The position numbers were made by a program, and so were the translations under genes. A stretch of 39,160 nucleotides of DNA from an uncultured Christensenella sp. (GTDB taxonomy: Bacteria > Bacillota > Clostridia > Christensenellales > UBA1242), in the NCBI GenBank assembly GCA_949294455.1, contig CASFHD010000010.1:1-39160 (forward strand). Direction: 5' to 3'. Each line of letters begins with the position of its first letter. Position 1 is the first letter of the stretch. Shown here in pieces: positions 28,395 to 37,452 of the stretch. The notes beneath the pieces are model-generated. The model saw only the letters and a list, made by a program, of their open reading frames with translations, did no database searches and had not been told where the DNA came from.

Positions 28395-28826
28395 ATGGGC
28401 ATTATGAATTCTATTTATGGGGCTTTTGGTTTGGAAAGTAGCAAAGACGCTAAAAAGAGAAATAAAAAGAAAAAAAATAAGGGTTATGACAGATATGAAG
28501 GGTTTTCTTATGCTCAAAGAACAGAAGAGCAAGAATATGCTAATAGTTTATTGTCTGGATTGAATTTGGGCGGTGGGCAAGATGTAGTTATTATTAATCC
28601 TAAAAATAATGAGGACATTCAAAAAGCTGTTGATATGTTAAGACAAAATCAAGCTGTTATAATCAATTTAAATGATATTTCTGATACAGATTTGAATATG
28701 GTTATGTATTTTTTAAGTGGTGCTGTTTATGCATTAAATGGAAGTATTCATAATTATATGGACGGCCATTTTATTATTACTCCTGAAGGGAGAAAAATTT
28801 TAGTGCAAAAAGGCGAAAGAAGGTAA
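28395..28826 (+). CDS. sepF: Cell division protein SepF
   Basis: 143 residues. SepF polymerises into rings, binds FtsZ and anchors it to the membrane by an N-terminal amphipathic helix. Here the head (MGIMNSIYGAFGLE) can form that helix, a Lys-rich linker follows, and the SepF domain covers about 62-138 with VVIINPKN, AVIINLN and the RNA-binding-like fold ending in HFIITPEG. The stop overlaps the lspA start (TAATG). In many Bacillota sepF lies in the ylm cluster near divIVA; here it heads an sepF-lspA-rluD unit instead. AGGAGGG gives strong translation. Confidence 0.95.
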   Translation: MGIMNSIYGAFGLESSKDAKKRNKKKKNKGYDRYEGFSYAQRTEEQEYANSLLSGLNLGGGQDVVIINPKNNEDIQKAVDMLRQNQAVIINLNDISDTDLNMVMYFLSGAVYALNGSIHNYMDGHFIITPEGRKILVQKGERR

Positions 28827-29290
28827 TGAAAAAAAAATATATTATAATATCTTGTATATTTTTAGTATTACTTACCCTTGATTTAGTTAGTAAATATTTA
28901 ATGTCTAATAGTGAAGTATTGGTTATAATCCCAAATATTTTGGAATTTAGATATAGTGAAAATACAGGTGCTGCATTTTCATCTTTTTCAAATAAGATAT
29001 TATTTTTAATTATTTTTACAATTATTGTTTTATTTTCATTTATTATCTATGACATTCTTTGTAAAGAAACTAAAATGATTTATGTTATTTCGTTTGCTTT
29101 GATTGTAACAGGGGCGGTTGGAAATTTAATAGATAGAATTGTATTTAAATATGTTAGGGATTTTATTTATCTACCTTTTATTAATTTCCCTATATTTAAC
29201 ATTGCAGATATTTGCATTACATTTGGGATTATATTATTTGCCATTTATTTGATTTTTTTTAAAGATAAAAACAAGGAGAAAAATGATTAA
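28826..29290 (+). CDS. lspA: Lipoprotein signal peptidase LspA (SPase II)
   Basis: 154 residues with four membrane helices, normal length. Cleaves prolipoproteins before the lipidated cysteine. Conserved parts: D19-x2-SK in helix 1, ENTGAAF (45-51), NLIDR with catalytic D103 and FNIAD with catalytic D128. Starts on the last base of sepF and overlaps rluD by eight bases. Confidence 0.97.
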   Translation: MKKKYIIISCIFLVLLTLDLVSKYLMSNSEVLVIIPNILEFRYSENTGAAFSSFSNKILFLIIFTIIVLFSFIIYDILCKETKMIYVISFALIVTGAVGNLIDRIVFKYVRDFIYLPFINFPIFNIADICITFGIILFAIYLIFFKDKNKEKND

Positions 29291-30179
29291 AGAATTTATT
29301 GCAGATTGTTTTGAAAAAAGGCTTGATACATTTTTAACAAAAAAGTTAGAAGGTGTAACGCGTTCTTATATAAAAACTTTGATTGATAACAAAAAGGTAA
29401 CAGTAAATGGCATTATAAAAAAAGCGGGAGCAAATTTAAAGTCAGGAGATAAGGTTTTAATTGAATTTGAGCCGTTAAAAGAAATTGATGTAAGTGCACA
29501 AAATATTCCTCTAGATATTGTATATGAAGATACTGATTTGTTAGTTATAAATAAGCCTAGAGGATTAGTTGTTCACCCTTGCAATACAACAAAAACAGGT
29601 ACTCTAGTTAATGCTTTATTATATTATTGCAAAGATTTAAGTGGAATTAATGGTGTTTTAAGACCTGGTATTGTTCATAGATTAGATAAAGATACAAGCG
29701 GTCTTATGTTAGTTGCGAAAAATGATTTTACACATCGCGCTTTGTCTAGTCAACTAAGAGACAAAACTCTTAGTCGAGAGTATTTAGCACTTGTAAAAGG
29801 GAAAATAACAAAGAATTTTGTTGTTGAAGGGTATATTGGTAGAAATCCTAAAAACAGACTTCAAATGACTTTAGTAGATGAACATAGCGGGAAATATAGT
29901 TACACTGAATTTGTGATTGAAAAAGTTTATAATGGCTATACATTGTTGAGATGTAAACTAAAAACGGGTAGAACTCATCAAATAAGAGCTCATTTAAAAT
30001 CAATAGGAAAGCCTATTGTAGGAGATAAAATTTATGGTGGAGAAGATAAAAAGTTGAAAGTTACAAAACAACTTTTAACTGCTGTAAAAATTGGTTTTGT
30101 TCATCCAAGGACTAACAAAAAAATGACTTTTTCGATCGATTTGCCTTTAGATTTTAAATCTGTTTTGTCGAAAATTTGA
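29283..30179 (+). CDS. rluD: RluD-type 23S rRNA pseudouridine synthase
   Basis: 298 residues. An N-terminal S4 RNA-binding domain (about 12-75) precedes the RluA-family catalytic domain with HRLDKDTSG, catalytic D135, and the later GRTHQIRAHL. Converts uridines of 23S rRNA to pseudouridine, by family probably in helix 69 (D-type), but the exact sites are not shown by sequence; YlyB-type homologs sit next to lspA in Bacillota just as here. Its AAGGAG is inside the end of lspA. Confidence 0.94.
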   Translation: MIKEFIADCFEKRLDTFLTKKLEGVTRSYIKTLIDNKKVTVNGIIKKAGANLKSGDKVLIEFEPLKEIDVSAQNIPLDIVYEDTDLLVINKPRGLVVHPCNTTKTGTLVNALLYYCKDLSGINGVLRPGIVHRLDKDTSGLMLVAKNDFTHRALSSQLRDKTLSREYLALVKGKITKNFVVEGYIGRNPKNRLQMTLVDEHSGKYSYTEFVIEKVYNGYTLLRCKLKTGRTHQIRAHLKSIGKPIVGDKIYGGEDKKLKVTKQLLTAVKIGFVHPRTNKKMTFSIDLPLDFKSVLSKI

Positions 30180-30208
30180 AAAAAATTAAAATATATTTTA
30201 TTTTGGAC

Positions 30209-30237
30209 TTGCATAATTTTATTTTTTTGTATATATT
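30209..30237 (+). promoter_or_regulatory. Promoter of the small membrane-protein pair
   Basis: TTGCAT (30209-30214), 17-base spacer, TATATT (30232-30237), then AGGAGG just before the ATG at 30256. Confidence 0.55.
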
Positions 30238-30255
30238 TATTCATAGGAGGAAAGA

Positions 30256-30504
30256 ATGGGCGAATTTAATTTCAAAAGATTTATTAATATGATAGGTTAC
30301 ATTGCTTTAATTTTCTGTGCCGTTGCCTTAACTTTAGGAAAACTTATTAGTTCTCTTAGTGCTTTGCAAACTGTAGCAGAAGTTTTAGCGTACATTGTAA
30401 CAGGTTTCTATGCATATTTCTATGTTAGAAGTAAAAGAAATATCTGGTTCTTAATTAGTTATATTGTCGCTGCTGTATTAGTTCTTGTAATGGTAATTAT
30501 CTAA
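30256..30504 (+). CDS. Small three-helix membrane protein, unknown
   Basis: 82 residues, three hydrophobic segments (about 11-32, 36-57, 63-82) joined by short loops, with a basic SKR turn. Strong AGGAGG. The stop overlaps the next start (TAATG), so it is coupled with the 125-residue protein and probably works with it. Not recognised; the size and topology alone would also fit a holin-like or transporter-accessory protein. Confidence 0.75.
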   Translation: MGEFNFKRFINMIGYIALIFCAVALTLGKLISSLSALQTVAEVLAYIVTGFYAYFYVRSKRNIWFLISYIVAAVLVLVMVII

Positions 30505-30881
30505 TGAGAAAATTTTCTAAAGAAACAATTATTGCGTCCTTGGGCGCAATTTTTGGTATCATTTTAATCATTATCGGTCAAAATAATACAAAGATTGTTG
30601 CTATTTCGTGTATTATTTTTGCTATTTCTTTATACTTTTTTGCCATACTCATTAAAAGAAATAACGACAACAAATTAAAAAATATTGATGATAATTTGAA
30701 TGCTATTAGACAAGATATAGCAATTAATCAAGAAAATAGTCAGTATTACGGCACGATTAATGAACGGAAACTATACAAATCTATCAACAAAATGCAAAAA
30801 AAAGATAAAATGTCCTTGATAGCGATTTATGTGTTTATTGGTGTAATGGCTTTTTTAGGAATATATCTATTATTTATTTAA
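30504..30881 (+). CDS. Small membrane protein with central coiled region, unknown
   Basis: 125 residues: two membrane segments at the N-terminus, about 55 polar residues (KNIDDNLNAIRQDIAINQ, likely coiled coil), then a C-terminal membrane helix. Second gene of a coupled pair, closed by a terminator. No family recognised; a phage-shock or stress-type membrane protein is only one possibility. Confidence 0.72.
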   Translation: MRKFSKETIIASLGAIFGIILIIIGQNNTKIVAISCIIFAISLYFFAILIKRNNDNKLKNIDDNLNAIRQDIAINQENSQYYGTINERKLYKSINKMQKKDKMSLIAIYVFIGVMAFLGIYLLFI

Positions 30882-30906
30882 CTCTGATTATTGTCAGAGT
30901 TTTTTC
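30880..30906 (+). terminator. Terminator of the small membrane-protein pair
   Basis: AACTCTGA (30880-30887), 6-nt loop, TCAGAGTT (30894-30901) and T-run. Confidence 0.9.
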
Positions 30907-30927
30907 ATTATTTGAAATACTAAACTG

Positions 30928-30956
30928 TTGACAATTTAAGTTACATTTGATACAAT
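30928..30956 (+). promoter_or_regulatory. Promoter of tig-clpP-clpX
   Basis: Perfect TTGACA (30928-30933), 17-base spacer ending in TGA, TACAAT (30951-30956). No CtsR- or CIRCE-like operator was seen next to it. Confidence 0.85.
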
Positions 30957-30983
30957 TAGTTGTTATATTTAAAAGGAAGATTT

Positions 30984-32267
30984 ATGAGATACGATGCAAC
31001 AAAAAATGAAAACGTGTTAACAGTAAATGCTAAATTTACTGAAAAAGAGTGGAATGAAATGTTAGAAAACTCTTATAAAAAGAATATGTCTAGATTTAAT
31101 GTTCAAGGTTTTAGAAAAGGGCATGTTCCTAAAAGCGTTGTAATAAAAAATTATGGCGAACAAGTTCTATATAACGACGCTATTGATGAGGCGTATTACA
31201 AGGCTTATTCTAAGGCTTTAAAAGAAAACAAGGAGTTTAGACCTATCGCTGAACCTAAACTTGATATTAAAAAAATTGATTCAAAGTGTTTGGAAATTGT
31301 TTTGTCTATTGAAGGTGAACCAGAATTTGAATTGGGCACATATAAAGGATTGGAATTTAAAAGACATCATCACGAACTTGATGAATCGGCTATTCAGGAA
31401 AGAATTGATAGAGATTTATTAAGAGCAAGCAAACTTGTTGAAACAAATGCAGAGATTAAATTAGACGACACTGTAACACTTGATTTTGAAGGGTACATAG
31501 ATGGCGTTAAATTTGACGGCGGTTCTGCTAAAAATTATCAATTGAAAATAGGTTCTCACAGTTTCATAGATAATTTTGAAGAACAATTAATTGGTATGAA
31601 AGTGGGCGATGAAAAAGATGTAATTGTTATGTTCCCTGCTGATTATCATGAAAAATCTTTAGCTTCTAAACAGGCAACATTCAAAGTTAAGATAAATAAT
31701 GTTAGAGAACGCATTATGCCTGTTTTAGACGATGATTTTGTTTCTAATAACACTGAATTTGAAACTGTAGATGAATATAAAGCGAATGTTTTAAAAGAAC
31801 TAGAAGAAAAAAATATGCAACACTGCGATATTGAAACTGATAATGAGATATTAGATACTATTGTTAATAATACAACTCTTTCTATTCCTTCAACATTGAT
31901 TGCGCGCGAAAAAGAGCGAGTTGTGGCAAATATAAGACATCAACTATCACATCAAGGTATAACTTTGGAAGATTATGCTAAATATATTGGTAGAACAGTT
32001 GACGATATTATTGATGAGCAAACCAAAAATGTTGAAAGACAATTAAAAGGCAGACTTGTTTTAGAAAAATTAATAAGAACTGAAAAATTGGATATAACTG
32101 AAAAAGAAATTGAAAACAAAATCGCTTCTTTAGCAAAGGAAAGAAATATGTCAGTTAACGATTTCAAATCTCGTATGGGCGATGATGGATTAAATAGTAT
32201 CGCAAGTGAACTTATAATGTCAAAGCTAATCAAATTCTTGCACGATAATAACACTATTATTGATTAA
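30984..32267 (+). CDS. tig: Trigger factor
   Basis: 427 residues. Ribosome-bound chaperone with peptidyl-prolyl isomerase activity. The ribosome-docking loop is GFRKGHVPK (canonical form GFRxGKxP), then a PPIase FKBP domain (about 150-235: TLDFEGYIDGVKFDGGSA, GMKVGDEKDVIVMFPADYH) and the helical C-terminal arms. The ATG at 30984 follows AAAGGAAG; the in-frame TTG at 30960 lies within a few bases of the -10 box and is not a start. First gene of the tig-clpP-clpX operon, an order known in several bacteria. Confidence 0.97.
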   Translation: MRYDATKNENVLTVNAKFTEKEWNEMLENSYKKNMSRFNVQGFRKGHVPKSVVIKNYGEQVLYNDAIDEAYYKAYSKALKENKEFRPIAEPKLDIKKIDSKCLEIVLSIEGEPEFELGTYKGLEFKRHHHELDESAIQERIDRDLLRASKLVETNAEIKLDDTVTLDFEGYIDGVKFDGGSAKNYQLKIGSHSFIDNFEEQLIGMKVGDEKDVIVMFPADYHEKSLASKQATFKVKINNVRERIMPVLDDDFVSNNTEFETVDEYKANVLKELEEKNMQHCDIETDNEILDTIVNNTTLSIPSTLIAREKERVVANIRHQLSHQGITLEDYAKYIGRTVDDIIDEQTKNVERQLKGRLVLEKLIRTEKLDITEKEIENKIASLAKERNMSVNDFKSRMGDDGLNSIASELIMSKLIKFLHDNNTIID

Positions 32268-32276
32268 GGAGGTTTT

Positions 32277-32858
32277 ATGTTAATTCCTATGGTCGTTGAC
32301 CAAGTGGGTAATAATGAAAGAAGTTATGATATTTATTCAAGACTTCTTGAAGATAGAATTGTTTTCTTGACAGGAGAAATTAATGACCAAGTTGCTAATA
32401 CTGTTGTGGCGCAATTGATTTATCTTGAAGGGAAAAATCCTGATAAAGACATATTCTTGTATATAAATTCTCCAGGTGGAAGCGTTTCAGCTGGACTTGC
32501 TATTTATGATACAATGAACTACATTAAATGTGATGTTAACACTATCTGCATAGGTCTTGCAGCTTCAATGGCGGCGGTGTTATTGTCTAGTGGAACAAAG
32601 GGTAAAAGAGTTGTTCTTCCCAATGCTGAAGTTATGATTCATCAACCTTTAGGTGGAACGCAAGGTCAGGCTACTGAAATTGAAATTGCTGCAAAACACA
32701 TTCAAAAAACTAGAGATAAATTAAATCAAATTTTAGCAGAGAATACAGGGAAAGATAAAAAGACTATTACTAAAGACACTGATAGAGATAACTATATGTC
32801 GGCTAAAGAAGCAGTTGCTTATGGCTTGGCTGATAAGATTTTTGATAAAAGGAAATAA
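32277..32858 (+). CDS. clpP: ATP-dependent Clp protease proteolytic subunit
   Basis: 193 residues. Serine protease that forms a double heptameric barrel and degrades proteins fed by ClpX or other Clp ATPases. Catalytic Ser97 in GLAASMAA, His122 in MIHQPLGG and Asp in the [10 protein letters not shown] stretch (about 171-173); SPGGSVSAG is the conserved strand segment. Strong AAGGAGG; nine bases after tig and two before clpX. Confidence 0.98.
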   Translation: MLIPMVVDQVGNNERSYDIYSRLLEDRIVFLTGEINDQVANTVVAQLIYLEGKNPDKDIFLYINSPGGSVSAGLAIYDTMNYIKCDVNTICIGLAASMAAVLLSSGTKGKRVVLPNAEVMIHQPLGGTQGQATEIEIAAKHIQKTRDKLNQILAENTGKDKKTITKDTDRDNYMSAKEAVAYGLADKIFDKRK

Positions 32859-32860
32859 TA

Positions 32861-34105
32861 ATGGGAACTGATAAAATAGCGTGTAGTTTTTGTGGTAGGC
32901 CTGCTGATGAAGAACATACACTTTTGGTTAATCCAGAGGGTAATTGTTACCTTTGTGCTGATTGTGTTGCAACTTGTGGTAAATACTTTTCAAGAGAAGC
33001 AAGTTTAAAATCTAATAATGAGCTTATTGATCTTATGAAACCTCAAGAAATCAAAGAAATGCTTGACCAATTTATAATAGGGCAAGATGAGGCTAAAAAG
33101 GTTTTAGCAGTTTCAGTTTATAATCACTATAAAAGAGTTAATTATAACCTTGCTTCAAAAGAAGATGGTGGAGTCGAATTAGAAAAGTCGAATGTCCTTT
33201 TGATAGGTCCTACTGGTAGTGGGAAAACACTTCTTGCAAGGACTCTTGCTAAATGTTTAAAAGTACCTTTTGCTAGTTGTGATGCAACCACTTTGACCGA
33301 GGCTGGCTATGTCGGTGAAGATGTTGAAAATATTTTATTAAAATTGATTCAAAACGCCGATTATAATATAAAGCGTGCAGAAAAGGGCATTATTTATATT
33401 GATGAGATTGATAAAATTGCGAAAAAATCACAAAATGTTTCAATAACTCGTGATGTTAGCGGTGAAGGTGTTCAACAGGCTTTATTAAAAATATTAGAAG
33501 GCACTATTGCTTCTGTTCCTCCTCAAGGTGGCAGAAAACACCCTCAACAAGAAAATCTAAAAATAGATACAACTAACATTTTGTTTATTTGCGGTGGAGC
33601 GTTTGTAGGTCTTGACAAAATTGTGGCTGAAAGAAAATCTTCTATAGGCTTGGGTTTTGGCGCAGATGTGAGTGTTAAAAGTGAAAAGGAATCATTTAAA
33701 CTAAAAGGCGTTGAACCTTATGATTTGATTAAATTCGGTATGATACCAGAATTTACAGGGCGTATTCCTATTATGGTTAGTCTTGAACCTTTGGACTTAA
33801 ATGCCTTAAAAAGAATTTTGATTGAACCTAAAAACGCAATTATTAAGCAGTATATTCAAATGTTTAAAATTGAAGGCATTGATTTACAATTTGATGACAG
33901 CGCAATAGAATCAGTGGCAAGTAAGGCTATTGTACTAAAAACAGGAGCGCGTGGTCTTAGAACAATCCTTGAAGATAAAATGCTAAATGTTATGTATAAA
34001 TATCATTTTGATGATGGCGTAACTAAAATTATAATTGATGGCGATTATATTAATGGCAAAAAAGAAGAACCAATAATTATAAAAGCTGAAAAAAAAGCAA
34101 GTTAA
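32861..34105 (+). CDS. clpX: Clp protease ATP-binding subunit ClpX
   Basis: 414 residues. AAA+ unfoldase partner of ClpP. Zinc-binding domain with C8-x2-C11 and C32-x2-C35, an extra Cys at 29. Walker A GPTGSGKT (116-123), Walker B IIYIDEID, pore-loop GYVG, RKH loop and the ClpP-binding loop IGLGF, and sensor/arginine-finger segments EFTGRIP and GARGLR. All the key residues are intact. Ends the tig-clpP-clpX operon. Confidence 0.98.
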   Translation: MGTDKIACSFCGRPADEEHTLLVNPEGNCYLCADCVATCGKYFSREASLKSNNELIDLMKPQEIKEMLDQFIIGQDEAKKVLAVSVYNHYKRVNYNLASKEDGGVELEKSNVLLIGPTGSGKTLLARTLAKCLKVPFASCDATTLTEAGYVGEDVENILLKLIQNADYNIKRAEKGIIYIDEIDKIAKKSQNVSITRDVSGEGVQQALLKILEGTIASVPPQGGRKHPQQENLKIDTTNILFICGGAFVGLDKIVAERKSSIGLGFGADVSVKSEKESFKLKGVEPYDLIKFGMIPEFTGRIPIMVSLEPLDLNALKRILIEPKNAIIKQYIQMFKIEGIDLQFDDSAIESVASKAIVLKTGARGLRTILEDKMLNVMYKYHFDDGVTKIIIDGDYINGKKEEPIIIKAEKKAS

Positions 34106-34127
34106 ACTAGCGTATGCTAGTTTTTTT
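34104..34127 (+). terminator. Terminator of tig-clpP-clpX
   Basis: AAACTAGC (34104-34111), GTAT loop, GCTAGTTT (34116-34123) and more T. Confidence 0.92.
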
Positions 34128-34469
34128 GTTTAATATATTTTGAAGTTAAAAAATAAATTAAAATATTTTTAATTATAACTTTTTTTTAATTTATATTTTT
34201 AATTACAAATGTTTATTTTTAATTTATATTTGAAAATTACATAAATTTTTACTTGTAATATTTATATATTTCATTATATTTTAAAATAGTTATATTTTAT
34301 TTCCTTTATTATGTAAAACTAGTTATATTTTATTTTTTAAATAATGATTAAATTTGTAAATTTTCAAGTTGTATTCTGCAGAAAAGTTGAATTTGTTTTG
34401 TTTAGTTAATATTAATTAAAATAGAATTAATGATTTAGTTTTAACTTGGAAATATATTATTATTTGTTA
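34128..34469. other. AT-rich intergenic region with short direct repeats
   Basis: No gene seen. Imperfect direct repeats of TTTTTAATTTATATTT near 34185-34230 and two copies of AGTTATATTTTATT (about 34288 and 34320). No defined role. Confidence 0.45.
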
Positions 34470-34498
34470 TTGACAATTAAATTTTTGTTTGACATAAT
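34470..34498 (+). promoter_or_regulatory. Promoter of the Smr-domain gene, likely making a leaderless mRNA
   Basis: TTGACA (34470-34475), 17-base spacer ending in TGA, CATAAT (34493-34498). Transcription would start about 6-7 bases on, at the ATG (34505). No Shine-Dalgarno lies in between. A second TTGACA at 34489-34494 overlaps the -10. Confidence 0.6.
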
Positions 34499-34504
34499 TT
34501 ATGT

Positions 34505-34846
34505 ATGGCATATATTGAAATAAATGTAAAGTCTGAAGGTCAAACTGTTTTAGAAGCATTAGCTCTTGTGCAAATTGAAATAGAGCGATGTAAAAACACG
34601 CATATATCAGCAATTAAAGTTATTCACGGTTATGGTAGTCACGGAGTGGGTGGTGCAATAAAAAAAGAATTACATTTTATGCTAAAAAATTTGAAATCAA
34701 AAAAAATTATAAAAGATTTTGTGCCTGGTGAAAAATGGACTGATTTAAATGAAAGCAGAAATAAAATCATCAAATTATGCCCTGATTTACTTGCTGACTA
34801 TGAACTTTTTAATTTAAACTATGGAGTAACAATTATTTTATTATAA
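34505..34846 (+). CDS. Smr-domain protein
   Basis: 113 residues. The fold elements of the Smr (small MutS-related) domain cover about 3-68: the EINVKSEGQTVLEALALVQ start and the catalytic-type HGYGSHGVGGAIKKEL motif. Smr domains are nucleic-acid endonucleases found free or at the end of MutS2. The standard LDLRG motif is altered here (INVKSEG), so activity is uncertain. The remaining 45 residues (FVPGEKWTDLNESRNKIIKLCPDL) are not recognised. ATG at 34505 lies in the expected transcription start; an ATG four bases upstream is out of frame. Confidence 0.82.
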   Translation: MAYIEINVKSEGQTVLEALALVQIEIERCKNTHISAIKVIHGYGSHGVGGAIKKELHFMLKNLKSKKIIKDFVPGEKWTDLNESRNKIIKLCPDLLADYELFNLNYGVTIILL

Positions 34847-35138
34847 TATTTTAATTATATATCTAATTGTAATGTTTTAAATTTAATCGCATTTTTATAA
34901 ATACATTGCTTTGAGTCGTTTATATTTAATTACATTGCATTTATTTATATTTTATCGTGTTGTTTGGTTATAAATATTTTTAATAAAAATCATCTAATAA
35001 TATTTTTGTATTTTTTAATCTTTATTTTTAGATTATTTTATATTCAATAATCAATAATTAATAAAATAAATAGTTTGTCGATTATATTAATTTTATAAAT
35101 ATTTTAATGATTTAGTTTTTATTATTTAATTTTTTTTG
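34847..35138. other. AT-rich intergenic stretch
   Basis: No gene or clear hairpin seen. TATAAT at 35139-35144 sits at its end, without a good -35. Confidence 0.4.
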
Positions 35139-35172
35139 TATAATAAATATATATACTTTTTTGGGGGAATTT

Positions 35173-37335
35173 ATGTCGATTAAAAGAAAAGGCTTTGGAT
35201 TTAGTTCTTTGATTTATACTATTCTTTTCTTGCTTCCTATTGCTACAGGTATTTGTCTTTATTTGTTTTTGCCATATTCTATTTTAATTAATGTTTGTGT
35301 GGCTATTGGTTCTTTTTTATTATTACTTTTGTTAGTTACTTTGCTCGTTTTTATCTTTTCTAAACAGCCATTATTTAGATCCTTTTCAACTTTTACTTTA
35401 GGTATTTATTTGGGTATTATTTTATCGTTTGGCAGTTTAACTGCAATAGGATTTTGGGCTTACAACGATTTATCTATTAGTAAAATTGAAGAACTTACAG
35501 GTAATGATTTTAACATAGATAATGAAACTTTAAATAATTATACTTTGGCTCAATACATAAATATAGTTGGCAAAGTTGCTTCTGATGACTTATATTCAAT
35601 TAACGATTTAGAAAATGACTTGGCTATCAAATTTCCTGATGCTATTTATGATATAGATATTACTAAATTAAAATCTGTTCCTATTAGTGAAATCAAAAAT
35701 AATTTTAAATCTGTAATTTTAGAAAATATAACTGTAGATTCATTAAAAGGTGTAGCAAATGATTATCTTGGCGGTGAAGTTGTTGATATTCTAAACAAAT
35801 TGCCAGATGGTATTCCTTTATCAGGACTTGCTGATGCAATGTTTGACTTAACTTTGGCAGATGTTATGAATTACACAATTATTTACAGAGTTGATGATGC
35901 AAATAAAATTGATCACTTAGAAGATAAAAATGGGCAGGTTGTTGATGACAAAATTATAACCGCTATTGCTGACCTTACAATTAAACAAGTTATGGGAAAA
36001 GATGAAAATCTCTCACTTGACGATAAAGTTTACTCTTTGCAACTTAAAGATTTAATTGATATACAAGAAGGAACTTTAATTGAAAAAATTTCAGATTATA
36101 CTATTGATGAACTTGCGCAAGGAAGTTTTGAAGATGAATTAACTTTAGGTGAAATTTTGGGATTATACTACAATGAAATTGATGGGGTTTGGTATGAAAA
36201 TTATGATGGCACAAATTATACTAATCCTGCTGATACCAAGATTGAAAGTTTATTAAGTCTTACAATATCAAATTTGAATACAGAAGAAATTGACAGCACA
36301 ATTAGTTCTTTAAAATTAAGTGATGTTATTGATATTCAATCTAATAGTTCTAATATCTTGCAAAGATTAAAAGATGTTACCATTTCAAGTTTATCTAGTG
36401 AAATAGACAATTTAAAGTTAGGTGAAGTTTTGGGGCTATTTAAAGATGAGCAGTCAGAAATTTGGTACACAGACAACGATTTAACTATTGAAGCAGATGG
36501 AATGATATCTAAATTTGCAAATCTTACAGTTAGTGAATTAAATGAATCTTCTATTAAAAACACTATTGATGGATTACTTCTAAAAGATGTAATAGACATT
36601 GATAATTTAAATGATTCACCTATATTATCCGCTTTAAAAGATACAACTATTAGTCAACTATCAACTAAAATCAATGATTTAAAATTAGGCGATGCATTGG
36701 GTTTATATTATAGTGATGGATTAGGTGCTTATGAAATTGGTTGGTATGAAGATGCAGAATATTCTATCAAAGCAACTAATCTTATGAATAATCTTGCAAA
36801 CCTAAAGGTAAACGAAATTAATAATGATTCTCTAACTCTTATTATAAACGATTTAACATTAAGTGATGTTTTATCTAGTGATAATTTACAAAACTCAAGT
36901 GTACTTAATGCTTTAAAAGATGTAAAAATATCAGAGTTGGGAAATTCGCTTGATAAGATGAAACTAGGCGAAATGCTAGGGCTATATTATGATGTAATTA
37001 CTGATTATTGGTATGAAGATGCAAGTTTTTTAACAAAAGTTAGTGCAGTTATAAATGGGTTATCAAATTTAACTTTGGCTACAATTAATAATGATTCTAT
37101 TATGAATGTTGTTAACAATTTAACTATTGAAGATGTGTTCGGAACTCAAACAACAGGTATTTTGAAAAATTATAACAATAATTTAGTAAGTGAAATTCCA
37201 ACACTTGTTGATGTTTCAAATAAAACTTTTAACGAATTATATGATTTAGGAATAATTCAAGAAATGCCTAATGGGTTTGGTGATAAAACTCTTGATGAAT
37301 TTATCAATGAATATAATAAAATTCCTCAAAGTTAA
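35173..37335 (+). CDS. Three-TM membrane protein with four about-91-residue repeats
   Basis: 720 residues. Basic head, three membrane helices (13-33, 37-62, 71-95), then about 620 polar residues without Cys. A signature close to [KT]LGE-x-LGL-Y-Y followed after 6-13 residues by WYED/WYTD occurs at 323, 414, 503 and 596, spacing 91, 89 and 93. Between copies run short SDVID / DVxIS-xL / LTVxEL segments. With an odd number of TM segments the repeat domain lies on the side opposite the basic head, most likely outside. No family recognised; surface or scaffold role is inference. ATG at 35173 follows GGGGG; a TTG at 35161 is not used. Confidence 0.78.
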   Translation: MSIKRKGFGFSSLIYTILFLLPIATGICLYLFLPYSILINVCVAIGSFLLLLLLVTLLVFIFSKQPLFRSFSTFTLGIYLGIILSFGSLTAIGFWAYNDLSISKIEELTGNDFNIDNETLNNYTLAQYINIVGKVASDDLYSINDLENDLAIKFPDAIYDIDITKLKSVPISEIKNNFKSVILENITVDSLKGVANDYLGGEVVDILNKLPDGIPLSGLADAMFDLTLADVMNYTIIYRVDDANKIDHLEDKNGQVVDDKIITAIADLTIKQVMGKDENLSLDDKVYSLQLKDLIDIQEGTLIEKISDYTIDELAQGSFEDELTLGEILGLYYNEIDGVWYENYDGTNYTNPADTKIESLLSLTISNLNTEEIDSTISSLKLSDVIDIQSNSSNILQRLKDVTISSLSSEIDNLKLGEVLGLFKDEQSEIWYTDNDLTIEADGMISKFANLTVSELNESSIKNTIDGLLLKDVIDIDNLNDSPILSALKDTTISQLSTKINDLKLGDALGLYYSDGLGAYEIGWYEDAEYSIKATNLMNNLANLKVNEINNDSLTLIINDLTLSDVLSSDNLQNSSVLNALKDVKISELGNSLDKMKLGEMLGLYYDVITDYWYEDASFLTKVSAVINGLSNLTLATINNDSIMNVVNNLTIEDVFGTQTTGILKNYNNNLVSEIPTLVDVSNKTFNELYDLGIIQEMPNGFGDKTLDEFINEYNKIPQS

Positions 37336-37360
37336 TTTGTTTATCATATACATATATAAG

Positions 37361-37383
37361 TATGGGATTTTCCCATATTTTTT
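37361..37383 (+). terminator. Terminator of the repeat-protein gene
   Basis: TATGGGA (37361-37367), TTT loop, TCCCATA (37371-37377), then T-run. Confidence 0.88.
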
Positions 37384-37409
37384 ATTATTCGACAAAATTT
37401 ATAAAAATA

Positions 37410-37437
37410 TTGACTTTATTATTTATTGTGATAAAAT
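37410..37437 (+). promoter_or_regulatory. Promoter of the three-gene small-protein cassette
   Basis: TTGACT (37410-37415), 16-base spacer ending in TGA, TAAAAT (37432-37437), then GAGG before the ATG at 37453. Very similar in layout to the promoter at 26422. Confidence 0.75.
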
Positions 37438-37452
37438 ATCTTTGAGGTAAAA

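Noticed and set aside
30928..30984. CtsR/HrcA (CIRCE) heat-shock operator before tig-clpP-clpX
   Set aside because: No direct heptad repeat or CIRCE inverted repeat is present near the promoter.
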